Positions 29,507-38,281 of a stretch of 64,000 nt of DNA are shown here, in pieces. A program made the translations under genes and the position numbers. Source of the stretch: Alphaproteobacteria bacterium (GTDB lineage: Bacteria; Pseudomonadota; Alphaproteobacteria; Micavibrionales; Micavibrionaceae); NCBI GenBank assembly GCA_021775995.1, contig JAJFGS010000003.1:62001-126000 (forward strand), given 5' to 3'. The notes under the pieces are model-generated. The model had not been told where the DNA came from and searched no databases. It was given only the letters and a program-made list of their open reading frames with translations. Positions within the stretch are counted from its first letter, which is position 1. Every line of letters starts with the position of its first letter.

Positions 29507-30550
29507 TTACGTCACAATTTTTTCATTCACTAATATATTCTGTAATAAAGAATAATATTGCTCAATACAACCACGGCTCGTTGTTTCATGGCTTGTATGG
29601 TATTCGGTTGTTGGTATTTGTACTGTCGTTCCAGACCACCGACCTTTAGAATTTTGAATAATACGTCCTAATTCTGTTGAACCCAATCCAGATTCTGGTG
29701 CCCCTAAGGCTGTTAAATATTCATCTTTAAATTGGAATGGAATTAATTTATCTACACATCGTTGTTTTATTTTTGCAGTTAGGGTTTTATCAAAAATTGC
29801 ACTTTTATCTCTATTTCTTAATATAATACACCCTCCTTCAACAGGTGCTGACTCACGATAGGGACTTGTATCAATGATAATCAATTCTTTTGTTTCGATA
29901 TTATAAAGCTTTAGCCAATCTGTAATATGAATCCAGCTTTTACCAATTTCTTCTTCGCAGGTTAATAATGCTGTTCCTTGAAAACCATTTTGAAACAACG
30001 CATAAATAACCCCTAAGGAAACGACATTATCAATTTGTCCTTTGAGATGTACTCCATCTGAAATTGCTGTTCTGGCGTAACCTAACGGAATATTAGCAGG
30101 CATTGGCTCCATGCCTTCAACCTTAAAGATACAATTACCATCAATCATATCAGGGCCAGCGCAAGATATTTTACCTGCGCCTAATTTTTCACCTGTTTCT
30201 GGATCGTAGGCAATAACGTTTTCTCCATTAAAACGCTCACCAATGGCTTCCAGCATTTTGTGTGTGGGTGTGTCATCTGCCTCATATTTTTTTTCTTTAA
30301 TATATTCTGCGGCATATCCGTAATGTCCATTACCCATGCTAATCAGACCATGACGGTCAATATGAGCAGAAATAATAGTGGAGTGAGGTTCAGAACCTGA
30401 AATTTCTAAAATACCACTATGTTCTTTGATACCAAGACCCAGTTTTTCAAAATCATTTTTTAGAAACGCCACAAAATGCTTTTCATGACCTACAACCGAA
30501 GGTACAGCCAAGTATTCTATGGTTTTAGCAAAAACGGTATCGTAGGGCAT
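29507..30550 (-). CDS. M42-like metallo-aminopeptidase
   Basis: A 347-residue co-catalytic metallopeptidase of the M20/M42 clan. Metal and catalytic residues line up as HID (SAHIDRHG), the bridging Asp in GQIDNVV, Glu-Glu in CEEEIG, Asp in IDTSPYRES, and a final His in TEYHTSHE. It probably removes N-terminal residues from peptides. It heads the leftward group with rimB and rimK; whether it works with them is unknown. Confidence 0.85.
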   Translation of the reverse strand: MPYDTVFAKTIEYLAVPSVVGHEKHFVAFLKNDFEKLGLGIKEHSGILEISGSEPHSTIISAHIDRHGLISMGNGHYGYAAEYIKEKKYEADDTPTHKMLEAIGERFNGENVIAYDPETGEKLGAGKISCAGPDMIDGNCIFKVEGMEPMPANIPLGYARTAISDGVHLKGQIDNVVSLGVIYALFQNGFQGTALLTCEEEIGKSWIHITDWLKLYNIETKELIIIDTSPYRESAPVEGGCIILRNRDKSAIFDKTLTAKIKQRCVDKLIPFQFKDEYLTALGAPESGLGSTELGRIIQNSKGRWSGTTVQIPTTEYHTSHETTSRGCIEQYYSLLQNILVNEKIVT

Positions 30551-30673
30551 GGCTAAGCCTGTTTATTTCTATAAAATGTTTGTAATGTAACTCTAGTTAT
30601 GTTATTAATGCATAACTTAACCATAATAAATTATATTATACGGTAATAGGGCTAATCGAGAAAGGAGCTAAAC

Positions 30674-30772
30674 ATGGCTTATTTGATTGGCAGTATCTTT
30701 GTAATATTTGTGTTGGTGCTTATGGATACTATTAAAAGCAGGCGTACACACAAAGGGCATTGGCCTAATTAA
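30674..30772 (+). CDS. 32-aa single-helix membrane peptide
   Basis: A short ORF beginning MAYLIGSIFVIFVLVLMDTI and ending with a basic tail (KSRRTHKGHWPN). An ideal ribosome site, AAAGGAG, lies 6 bases before the ATG, which is the main reason to call it. One helix of about 17 residues, with the positive charges after it, predicts N-out. It stands alone between the peptidase gene and the SRP RNA. No family recognised. Confidence 0.55.
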   Translation: MAYLIGSIFVIFVLVLMDTIKSRRTHKGHWPN

Positions 30773-30834
30773 TGGTATAATTATTTGGCATATTTTGTGA
30801 CTTGAAATTATTATCAAAACACCCTAGAGATAGC

Positions 30835-30935
30835 GGTGGAAGATCGGCGCGGGCGTAGCGTCATTGGACCCGGTCAGGTCTGAGAAGAAGCAGCCGCAGA
30901 TGAATTTGCTATGGGTCGCTGTCCGGTCTTCCACT
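30835..30935 (+). ncRNA. ffs: small SRP RNA (4.5S)
   Basis: About 100 nt. The apical domain has GGTCAGGTCTGAGAAGAAGC, close to the conserved GGUCAGG...GAAGCAGCC of the SRP domain IV loop, and the return strand is GGGTCGCTGTCC. The ends pair as GTGGAAGA (30836-30843) with TCTTCCAC (30927-30934). It lies just upstream of dnaX, its usual place in many alphaproteobacteria. It binds Ffh in co-translational targeting. Ends are estimated to within a few bases. Confidence 0.9.
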
Positions 30936-31050
30936 TTCTTGAAAATTGATCGTGTCTGCAAGCTGAAGAATGCCTTTTTATTTGGGTTTTATTTCGCATA
31001 ACCCCTTGTAAGTACTTGCCGCCCCTTTGGAATCATACTAAATCTAGGGT

Positions 31051-32790
31051 ATGTCTGAATCCCAAGAAGAAAAACAAGTTCCATATCGCGTTTTGGCGCG
31101 TAAATATCGCCCTCAAAATTTTGATGATCTTATTGGTCAAGATGCGCTGGTGCGTACGCTCAAAAATGCTATTGAATCAGGTCGTATTGCCCACGCATTT
31201 ATGCTGACAGGTATTCGTGGGGTTGGAAAGACAACAACGGCACGTATTATTGCTAAGGCTTTAAATTATACAGGGGCGGATGGTACTGCTGGACCAACGA
31301 CAGGTCCAACTAATGATTGCGAAACTTGTCGTGCCATTGCAGAAGATCGTCACCCTGATATTATGGAGATGGATGCTGCTAGCCGTACAGGGATTGATGA
31401 TATTCGTGAAATTCTTGATGGCGTGCGTTATGCACCGACTTCTGCACGATACAAAATCTATATTATAGATGAGGTGCATATGTTGTCTAAGGCGGCGTTT
31501 AATGCCCTTCTTAAGACGTTAGAAGAGCCGCCCGAACATGTAAAATTTATTTTTGCGACGACAGAAATTCGTAAAGTGCCGATTACGGTATTATCGCGTT
31601 GCCAACGTTTTGATCTTCGCCGTATTGATACAGATGTTTTAAGTGATTATTACGGTAAAATTGCTGAATGGGAAAAAGTTAAAGTTGAAGAAGAGGCTCT
31701 TAATTTAATTGCACGTGCTGCTGATGGTTCTGTGCGCGATGGTTTAAGTCTGCTTGATCAAGCCATTGCATTAGAGCATAGCAATGTAACAGGAGAGCAA
31801 GTCAAAAATATGCTAGGGCTTGCTGATCGTGCGCTTATCTTAGATGTTCTCGAAAATGTGATGAAAGGCAAACCTGCCGACGCTCTTAATATCATGGATG
31901 ATTTATATAAAAAGGGTGCTGATCCAACAGTCGTGATTCAGGATATGCTGGATTTATCCCATATATTAACAAAGCATCGTGCGCTTCCTCAAAATAAAGA
32001 TGCCAGCTTAATGCCAAAAGGTGAGCAAGAGCGTTTAGAAAATTTGGCAGATAGTCTTTCTATGCCAACCTTAGGTCGTACGTGGCAAATTTTATTAAAA
32101 GGTTTGGGGGAAGTGAATAGTGCGCCAAATTCGCAAAAGGCCGCTGAAATGGTGGTTATTCGTCTTGCTTATGCTGCCGATCTTCCTGACCCTGCGGATT
32201 TAGTGAAGAAACTTAAAAACGGGGCGGCAAATAATATAATACCGCCGAGTGCTGCAAACAATGCGGCTTCTAACCAAAGTGGGGCGGCGAACACAGTTGC
32301 TATTAATGCCACACCAATAAAAGATAAGCCACAAATTGAAGAGCAGCAGGAACCATTACAAGCTCAATCTCAAACAATGGCTAAACTTCAACCGCTTGAA
32401 ACACAAAATGATATTACTAATTTTAAGATTCAAACGATGGGTGATGTGGTTCAGGTTCTCGAAAATACGGGTGCTATGGTACTTGCCACTCATGTATCAA
32501 TGTATGCGCACCCTGTTAAAATTAAAGACAATACAATAGAGTTTCGTCCTGCAGAGAATGCGCCGCCGCGTTTATCACAGGATTTATCACAAAGTTTAAA
32601 GGCCGCAACAGGTGAACGTTGGATTGTCTCAATTTCTGATCAAATAGGCGAACCAACTTTGGCGCAAATAGCTGATAAAGTTGAAGCTGACTTACGCGCT
32701 GACATTTTAGTACAGCCTTTGATAAAAAATATTGTAAATTTATTCCCGAATGCAGAGTTAAAAGAGATAACAAAGAAAGACAAAAAATGA
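31051..32790 (+). CDS. dnaX: DNA polymerase III subunit tau/gamma
   Basis: A 579-residue clamp-loader subunit. AAA+ motifs: Walker A GIRGVGKTT (about 54-62), Walker B IYIIDEVHML, and the LLKTLEEPPEHVKFI and TTEIRKVP blocks. The zinc module keeps only a CETC pair. A low-complexity linker rich in Ala, Asn and Gln (about 390-450) leads to the tau-specific C-terminal domain. No obvious A-rich frameshift site for a separate gamma. The ATG of ybaB overlaps its stop. Confidence 0.96.
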   Translation: MSESQEEKQVPYRVLARKYRPQNFDDLIGQDALVRTLKNAIESGRIAHAFMLTGIRGVGKTTTARIIAKALNYTGADGTAGPTTGPTNDCETCRAIAEDRHPDIMEMDAASRTGIDDIREILDGVRYAPTSARYKIYIIDEVHMLSKAAFNALLKTLEEPPEHVKFIFATTEIRKVPITVLSRCQRFDLRRIDTDVLSDYYGKIAEWEKVKVEEEALNLIARAADGSVRDGLSLLDQAIALEHSNVTGEQVKNMLGLADRALILDVLENVMKGKPADALNIMDDLYKKGADPTVVIQDMLDLSHILTKHRALPQNKDASLMPKGEQERLENLADSLSMPTLGRTWQILLKGLGEVNSAPNSQKAAEMVVIRLAYAADLPDPADLVKKLKNGAANNIIPPSAANNAASNQSGAANTVAINATPIKDKPQIEEQQEPLQAQSQTMAKLQPLETQNDITNFKIQTMGDVVQVLENTGAMVLATHVSMYAHPVKIKDNTIEFRPAENAPPRLSQDLSQSLKAATGERWIVSISDQIGEPTLAQIADKVEADLRADILVQPLIKNIVNLFPNAELKEITKKDKK

Positions 32791-33107
32791 ATATCCAACA
32801 AATGATGCAACAAGCAAAAGTTATGCAGGAAAAAATGCAGACTATGCAGGAAAAATTAGGCGACGTTGTTGTTGAAGGTCAAGCAGGTGGTGGTTTAGTA
32901 AAGGTTTCTTCAACATGTAAAGGTGATGTGCGGTCTATTGCCCTTGATGAGTCTCTTATTGTTCCTGCTGAAAAAGAAGTTCTTGAAGATCTTATTAAGG
33001 CCGCTCTAAATGATGTTAAATCAAAAGCGGATGAAACATTGGCTGAAGAAACTCAAAAAATGATGGATGAGCTTGGTTTGCCTGCTGGCACGCAGCTACC
33101 ATTTTGA
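32787..33107 (+). CDS. ybaB: YbaB/EbfC nucleoid-associated protein
   Basis: A 106-residue DNA-binding protein: N-terminal helix MNIQQMMQQAKVMQEKMQ, central VEGQAGGGLVKVS, and a C-terminal helix with AALNDVKSKADE. It forms a dimer that binds and bridges DNA. It overlaps dnaX by four bases (ATGA). recR, its usual next gene, is absent and a permease gene follows. Confidence 0.95.
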   Translation: MNIQQMMQQAKVMQEKMQTMQEKLGDVVVEGQAGGGLVKVSSTCKGDVRSIALDESLIVPAEKEVLEDLIKAALNDVKSKADETLAEETQKMMDELGLPAGTQLPF

Positions 33108-33120
33108 TTTATAGATTCCA

Positions 33121-34296
33121 ATGAATGCTACATTAACTCAAATAGCAGAAAATAAAAATAAAATCGCGTTACGGGGTGGTATTTTATTATCCATTCTTGT
33201 CGTTTGTCTTTTCCCAGAGGAACAAACACGTATTACATCACGCGTGGCTCTTTCCAGTGCTTATGTAAGTGTGAGTACGTTTGTTGCTTTTACACTCGCT
33301 CTTTTTTATGCGTTAGAACATTTATTAAAAATGGATACGGACCATCTGCTTGGAAAATATCCACGCTGGCATATTCCAATAGCAGCTTTTATGGGGGCAT
33401 TACCAGGGTGCGGTGGTGCTATTATTGTAATGACACAATATGTTAGTGGGCGTTTAGGGTTTGGCTCTATGGTTGCGGTTTTAACGTCAACGATGGGCGA
33501 TGCTGCTTTTTTATTAATAGCACGTGAACCTAAAACCGCGCTTCTGGTTTATGTTATTTCTTTATCTGTTGGAATTGTTACGGGCTATATCGTTGAGAAA
33601 ATTCATGGTCGTAATTTTTTACGCAAAGAACAGCAGACTAAAAAAGAATTTATGGCACATACCGAGATGCCGAATGTTTTGAATTTTTTGCAGTATCCTT
33701 GGGCCTTGTTAATGCTGCCTGGTTTTGCTTTGGGTCTCGCCAATGCGTTCCAAATTGATTCAGATTTATGGTTCGGAAGTTTCAGTGTGTACGAACCTAC
33801 CTTATGGATTGGTTTTTACGGGGCTTTGCTGTCGGTGGTCATGTGGGCATTTAACCCTAACTCTGGGCCAAGCATTGTGAACCTATCAGGTAAAATGATT
33901 GAAACAAACGGTTGGAAAATTCATTTAGAACGCGTTGTTATTGATACAAACTTTGTCACTGTCTGGGTTGTTATGGCGTTTCTTATTTTTGAGCTTTTAT
34001 TACTATGGAGCGGCCTTGATTTAAAAACTGTGTTTGAAGTGTGGCAACCCATCATTCCCTTAATGGCAGTTCTTATTGGTTTCATTCCTGGTTGTGGCCC
34101 TCAAATTTTGGTAACAACGTTCTATCTTAATGGTCTTGTTCCACTTTCGGCGCAAATTGGTAATGCTATTAGTAATGATGGCGATGCATTATTCCCTGCT
34201 ATCGCGCTTGCCCCTAAAACCGCTATTTTAGCCACACTTTATACCGCTGTTCCCGCACTTCTTGTTGCTTACGGCTATTACTTTTTAATGGAATAA
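33121..34296 (+). CDS. putative ArsP_2-type metal permease
   Basis: A 391-residue polytopic membrane protein with about ten to eleven helices and two related halves. Each half has a PGCG motif: GALPGCGGAIIVMTQY in the first and GFIPGCGPQILVTTFYL in the second. This fits the ArsP_2 / putative manganese-transporter family. A duplicated PGCG could line a metal path. It lies 13 bp after ybaB, where recR is usually found. The substrate is uncertain. Confidence 0.7.
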   Translation: MNATLTQIAENKNKIALRGGILLSILVVCLFPEEQTRITSRVALSSAYVSVSTFVAFTLALFYALEHLLKMDTDHLLGKYPRWHIPIAAFMGALPGCGGAIIVMTQYVSGRLGFGSMVAVLTSTMGDAAFLLIAREPKTALLVYVISLSVGIVTGYIVEKIHGRNFLRKEQQTKKEFMAHTEMPNVLNFLQYPWALLMLPGFALGLANAFQIDSDLWFGSFSVYEPTLWIGFYGALLSVVMWAFNPNSGPSIVNLSGKMIETNGWKIHLERVVIDTNFVTVWVVMAFLIFELLLLWSGLDLKTVFEVWQPIIPLMAVLIGFIPGCGPQILVTTFYLNGLVPLSAQIGNAISNDGDALFPAIALAPKTAILATLYTAVPALLVAYGYYFLME

Positions 34297-34297
34297 C

Positions 34298-35086
34298 ATG
34301 AAACTTGTTACTTGGAATATTAATTCTGTTCGTCTTCGTGCGCCGATTGTTGTGCAACTGATGCGTGAAGAAAAACCAGATATTATCTGTCTGCAAGAAA
34401 CAAAAACGTTGAATGAATTTTTTCCGCATGAAGTTTTTGAAGCTGAAGGGTATAAACATATTCATATTACAGGTATGAAAAGTTATAATGGCGTTTGTAT
34501 GCTATCGCGCTTACCGTTTAAAAAAACTAATATTTATAATCGTGTTGGTAAAGAAGATTGCCGTCATATTTCCGCAAGCTTCAAAGAATTTGATCTGCAT
34601 AATTTATATATTCCAGCGGGTGGGGACGAGCCTGATAGAAAAATAAATGAAAAATTTGGTCATAAGCTTGATTTTGTTACTGAAATGACAAAGTTCTTTT
34701 CTAAAAACTATACGCCAAAGAAACCTGTTATTACTGTTGGTGATTTTAACATTGCGCCGCGTGAACACGATGTTTGGTCGTCTAAACAGCTTCAAAAAGT
34801 AGTGTCACATACTCCGATTGAACTCAAACATTTAGCAAAAATGTATGCTTCACTTGATTGGAAAGATGCCATTCGTCACTTCGTGCCCGATGAGGAAAAA
34901 TGCTATAGCTGGTGGTCATATAGAAACCGTGATTGGAAAAAATCAAATCGTGGCCGTAGGCTTGATCATATTTGGGTAACGCCGCCTTTGGCTAAAAAAC
35001 TGAAAAGCTATAAGATTTTAAACCATTATCGTGATTTTGAAAAACCATCGGATCATGTTCCTGTACTTATTGAGTTAAAAAAATAG
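34298..35086 (+). CDS. xthA: exodeoxyribonuclease III
   Basis: A 262-residue Mg-dependent AP endonuclease and 3' exonuclease of the ExoIII/APE1 family: WNINSVRLR, CLQETK (catalytic Glu), the GDFNIAP motif, and the C-terminal RLDHIWVT and DFEKPSDHVPV with catalytic Asp-His. It repairs abasic sites in base excision repair. It starts one base after the permease stop. Confidence 0.96.
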   Translation: MKLVTWNINSVRLRAPIVVQLMREEKPDIICLQETKTLNEFFPHEVFEAEGYKHIHITGMKSYNGVCMLSRLPFKKTNIYNRVGKEDCRHISASFKEFDLHNLYIPAGGDEPDRKINEKFGHKLDFVTEMTKFFSKNYTPKKPVITVGDFNIAPREHDVWSSKQLQKVVSHTPIELKHLAKMYASLDWKDAIRHFVPDEEKCYSWWSYRNRDWKKSNRGRRLDHIWVTPPLAKKLKSYKILNHYRDFEKPSDHVPVLIELKK

Positions 35087-35135
35087 TCTAATTCTTTCTA
35101 TCTGCCAGTGGGTATTTTTTAACGGTGTTTAAATA

Positions 35136-36935
35136 TTACTGCGTTGCGTAATCGTATAGATTTGAGATATCATCTGTATCTAATACGGAATCAAATCCTT
35201 CAACATTCCCTATACGACCACCAAAACTGAATGATCCATTTAATGAGCCTATGTATGTTTTTGCGGTGAAAGATATGGTGTCGGTGATATGTGATATATC
35301 TTTTGTACCACCCTCTTGAACCTTATCGACAAACAACTTCATTTCGTCGGCTGTTCTATCAACCGTCAAAGCAAAGTGATACCAAGTGTTTAATTCTAAA
35401 CCGCCACTCGTACTGCTAATGTTTTGACTATTTTGCGAAGCATCTTTTATAGTCACCACAAAACGTCCATCAACTCCCGGGTCGTTCTGTATGATATTAA
35501 TCCAAATTTGGTCATTCGGGTTTTTGTTCGCTACAAATACCGTACCATTACCATCAAATGCCGTGGGATACACATAGCCTGAAATAGAGAAAGAACCTGT
35601 GCCTAAATCTAACGAGTCAAATTGTAAGACATCATTGGAGTTGTCATACGTTAGATAAGGGTCAGAGCCATCACCAGCAGGTTTTTTGGTAGTGGTGGTT
35701 TGTACGGCATCACCCAGTCCTACCGTCTCATTATCCCAACTTTCGGCAAATCCAGTATCCGTACTATCATCAACTGTTGCGAGTGTTGGTTTGTGGAAGG
35801 CAAATATATTGTTTGCCATATCAGCAGGGTCAGTAATAGCCGAAGTAGGGGTTTCGCTTTCTACATTAGAAGCAACTCCAACACCTGCCGCATTAACGGG
35901 AATGACAATAAAATCATATAGTTCATCAGGCGTTAACCCTGTAACATTGACCTGTGTGGCTGTACCGATACCATCATAAAATTCGGTGTATTCGCTATCG
36001 GCATCCAATTTATATTTAACAATATAATTAACAATGGGTGAGCTATTGGCGGCAGGGGCTGTCCAATCTAATTGAATTTCTGTCCCTGATATTACCGTGG
36101 CGGCTAAGTCATCCACCGCATCAGGGGCGGACATACCCAAAGAACCAGATAACGCCGTTTTATACGCAGTATAATATCTTGAACCCAGTTCGCGTTGCCC
36201 CGTCGCATCAAAATGCGACAAGAAAGTTGGCTCAACGCTTACATTGTCAGAGGAAGCAAAACCAGCATAAGGTTGATTGGTTGCTATGTCGTGAAAAACG
36301 TTTCGCATAGACGTAGGGCTAGGTGCTATAACACCACCTTCTTGTGACAAGTCTCCATGTATCCAAGGGGTGGTATTATTTGCAAGAGTAACTTCGTCCC
36401 TAACTCGTGAACAATGATTATATAAATGATTGCCGTATAATTCGATTGTCATTCCAGCATTTGCTTCACCTTGATGACGTAAGAATGAATGTATTGCTAC
36501 TGTACCAAGTGCCCCCGCTAATTCACCCGCTTTATTAACGCGGGCAATCATTTCTTCGGTTAAGCCACCACCTTCTTCCCATCCATTTGTAAATCCACTC
36601 GAACCTTTAGCACAAGGTACAAGAATAATAATACTATTAGGGTTGTCTGCTAGAACCTGCTTGGCATAGGTCATACCCATACCAATGGCGTTGGCGGGTT
36701 GAGCATAATGGTCTAATTGGTCAGTGGCGAGAATTAAAGTCTCGACGCTAACATCTGTTCCTGTTCTTGATAGCTGTAATATATTGGCATCTGTTGCGTC
36801 GAGTACCGCATTATAAGGCGTACCGTATCCTTCCATATTAGATTGACCATCAAGGGGAATGATAAGGTAATCATAGATAAGTGTTATGTTTGAAGATGAA
36901 GATGGCGATAATCCACGCCCTAGATTAATAAGCAT
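35136..36935 (-). CDS. SASA-type esterase fused to FN3 and LamG-like domains
   Basis: A 599-residue modular protein. First comes a sialate-O-acetylesterase-like SGNH domain (about 22-262) with the catalytic GQSNMEG (Ser32), a RHQGE block (about 153-157), and SHFDATGQ (catalytic Asp/His region near 241). A fibronectin-III domain follows at about 270-365 and a LamG/ConA-like jelly roll at about 380-597. No signal peptide is seen. The start MLINLGRGLSP and this architecture resemble phage tail or gene-transfer-agent fibre proteins. Its neighbours are housekeeping genes, so it is an orphan. Confidence 0.82.
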   Translation of the reverse strand: MLINLGRGLSPSSSSNITLIYDYLIIPLDGQSNMEGYGTPYNAVLDATDANILQLSRTGTDVSVETLILATDQLDHYAQPANAIGMGMTYAKQVLADNPNSIIILVPCAKGSSGFTNGWEEGGGLTEEMIARVNKAGELAGALGTVAIHSFLRHQGEANAGMTIELYGNHLYNHCSRVRDEVTLANNTTPWIHGDLSQEGGVIAPSPTSMRNVFHDIATNQPYAGFASSDNVSVEPTFLSHFDATGQRELGSRYYTAYKTALSGSLGMSAPDAVDDLAATVISGTEIQLDWTAPAANSSPIVNYIVKYKLDADSEYTEFYDGIGTATQVNVTGLTPDELYDFIVIPVNAAGVGVASNVESETPTSAITDPADMANNIFAFHKPTLATVDDSTDTGFAESWDNETVGLGDAVQTTTTKKPAGDGSDPYLTYDNSNDVLQFDSLDLGTGSFSISGYVYPTAFDGNGTVFVANKNPNDQIWINIIQNDPGVDGRFVVTIKDASQNSQNISSTSGGLELNTWYHFALTVDRTADEMKLFVDKVQEGGTKDISHITDTISFTAKTYIGSLNGSFSFGGRIGNVEGFDSVLDTDDISNLYDYATQ

Positions 36936-36967
36936 AAGGATGTTCCTTTTTATAATTTTTGGATAAA

Positions 36968-37001
36968 TGAAAAAACGCGCAAATCTGAGTGATTGCGCGT
37001 T
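36968..37001 (-). terminator. terminator after the DUF1223 gene
   Basis: A 9-bp perfect stem (AACGCGCAA / TTGCGCGTT) with a 10-nt loop, followed on the minus strand by a T run. It lies 69 bp past the DUF1223 stop and also insulates the esterase gene. Confidence 0.85.
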
Positions 37002-37069
37002 AAAAAAATATAATTCGGGTGTTGATAGTTAAGTTATAACAGCTTATATAGAACAAATCAAGAACATTT

Positions 37070-37801
37070 TTATCGATTTATTTGTCCTGTGGCGATGATT
37101 TCACCTGTTTTGCCGTTTTTCTGGGCTAAAATCACAAAACTTTTATTATCGGTCAATTCCGATGTGTCGTAATTCATTGTTTTTCCTGTGCCGTCCCAAC
37201 TGCCTAGGGAAATAATTTTTTGGACAGGGTTTGTGTAGTGAACACGCCGTCCTTTATTTTCACCGCTTGGAATATCTTGGGTTAGGGACTTGCCAACCAC
37301 CATTAAATTTAAAGCATAGCTATCATTACTTGGTGTTTCTGGAAGACGGATTTTTAAATTATTATCCGTTAAACTTAAATCAATAGAATTAATCCTATTG
37401 TTTTTAGCCTCATTCTGCATCGCCCATTTTATTTTACCCGCTTGTGATCCAACCATTGTCTTGCGCCCATTGATTACGATTTGTGGTGTGTAAGGGCCGC
37501 GTGATTTTAGAGTTTGCACATATTGGTGTTGGCGTTTGGTACAAAATTCTTTAGATAAGGTATCTTTCCAATGGAGATGATTCCAATAAGTAACATTACA
37601 GCTTAACGCTATAATATTTTTATTTTCTTCTGCCAATTTCCCCAATAATTTATCTGCAGGGGGGCAGGAGGAACAACTTTGCGACGTAAAGAGTTCTAAC
37701 ACGATCGGTGTGGTGCTATCGCTCACCGCATTGGCATGTTTAAGGTTGAAAACGCCAAAAATACCTGCGCTAACCACAATAAAGGTAAAAATAGTCTTCA
37801 T
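37070..37801 (-). CDS. secreted DUF1223 thioredoxin-fold protein
   Basis: A 243-residue exported protein (signal about 1-25) with the DUF1223 pattern: VLELFTSQSCSSCPPAD (CSSC pair), then YWNHLHWKDTLSKEFCTKRQHQY, and YTPQIVINGR. It has a thioredoxin-like fold with a redox-capable CXXC. Common in alphaproteobacteria, of unknown function. It has its own terminator downstream. Confidence 0.9.
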   Translation of the reverse strand: MKTIFTFIVVSAGIFGVFNLKHANAVSDSTTPIVLELFTSQSCSSCPPADKLLGKLAEENKNIIALSCNVTYWNHLHWKDTLSKEFCTKRQHQYVQTLKSRGPYTPQIVINGRKTMVGSQAGKIKWAMQNEAKNNRINSIDLSLTDNNLKIRLPETPSNDSYALNLMVVGKSLTQDIPSGENKGRRVHYTNPVQKIISLGSWDGTGKTMNYDTSELTDNKSFVILAQKNGKTGEIIATGQINR

Positions 37802-37948
37802 TTTTATTTCCTTTTTCTCTTTAAAACATCCCTGTTTAAAACAAATTCGTCCTATTTTATAGCATAGTTACCTTTTACCCCACAAATACATTGACATAAC
37901 CTTAAAATGGTCTTAAAGCTATCGGCGAGCAATGAAGAGGAGAATACA

Positions 37949-38269
37949 ATGAGTGTAACATTTTGGATGCCAGCAGACCTAGAAACATTAGAACGTGTAA
38001 AAGCTTTGAAAGATGCGATAAATGGTGATTGGCCTTCTCTGCTAGACGGAAGAAAGATATCTGTCGAGGCACAAACCATGTTTGCTGGTAAAGGCCCTAC
38101 AACAGTTTCTGTTGATGATGAAAATGTTTCACTATATTTCCTCGTTCACGCAGTTAGAGAAGCAGGTTTTGATGTAGAAGCAAGTGAAGATACAGAAGCT
38201 TTGGCCAACGCACGTCTTAGAAATGAAGAACCAAAGCCATCAATGGTAAGGCATTTTGTCGTTCGTTAA
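37949..38269 (+). CDS. uncharacterised small protein
   Basis: A 106-residue soluble acidic protein from ATG 37949 (MSVTFWMPADLE), preceded by a strong ribosome site (GAGGAG); the upstream ATG at 37907 has none. It contains SVDDENVSLYFLVHAVREAGFD and ends SMVRHFVVR. No domain recognised, no signal peptide or membrane segment. It is convergent with typA, 12 bases apart. Confidence 0.7.
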   Translation: MSVTFWMPADLETLERVKALKDAINGDWPSLLDGRKISVEAQTMFAGKGPTTVSVDDENVSLYFLVHAVREAGFDVEASEDTEALANARLRNEEPKPSMVRHFVVR

Positions 38270-38281
38270 CTTCAGCAGCTT

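Noticed and set aside
35136-36935. Prophage
   Set aside because: Only one phage-like protein; no integrase, terminase, capsid or att repeats nearby.
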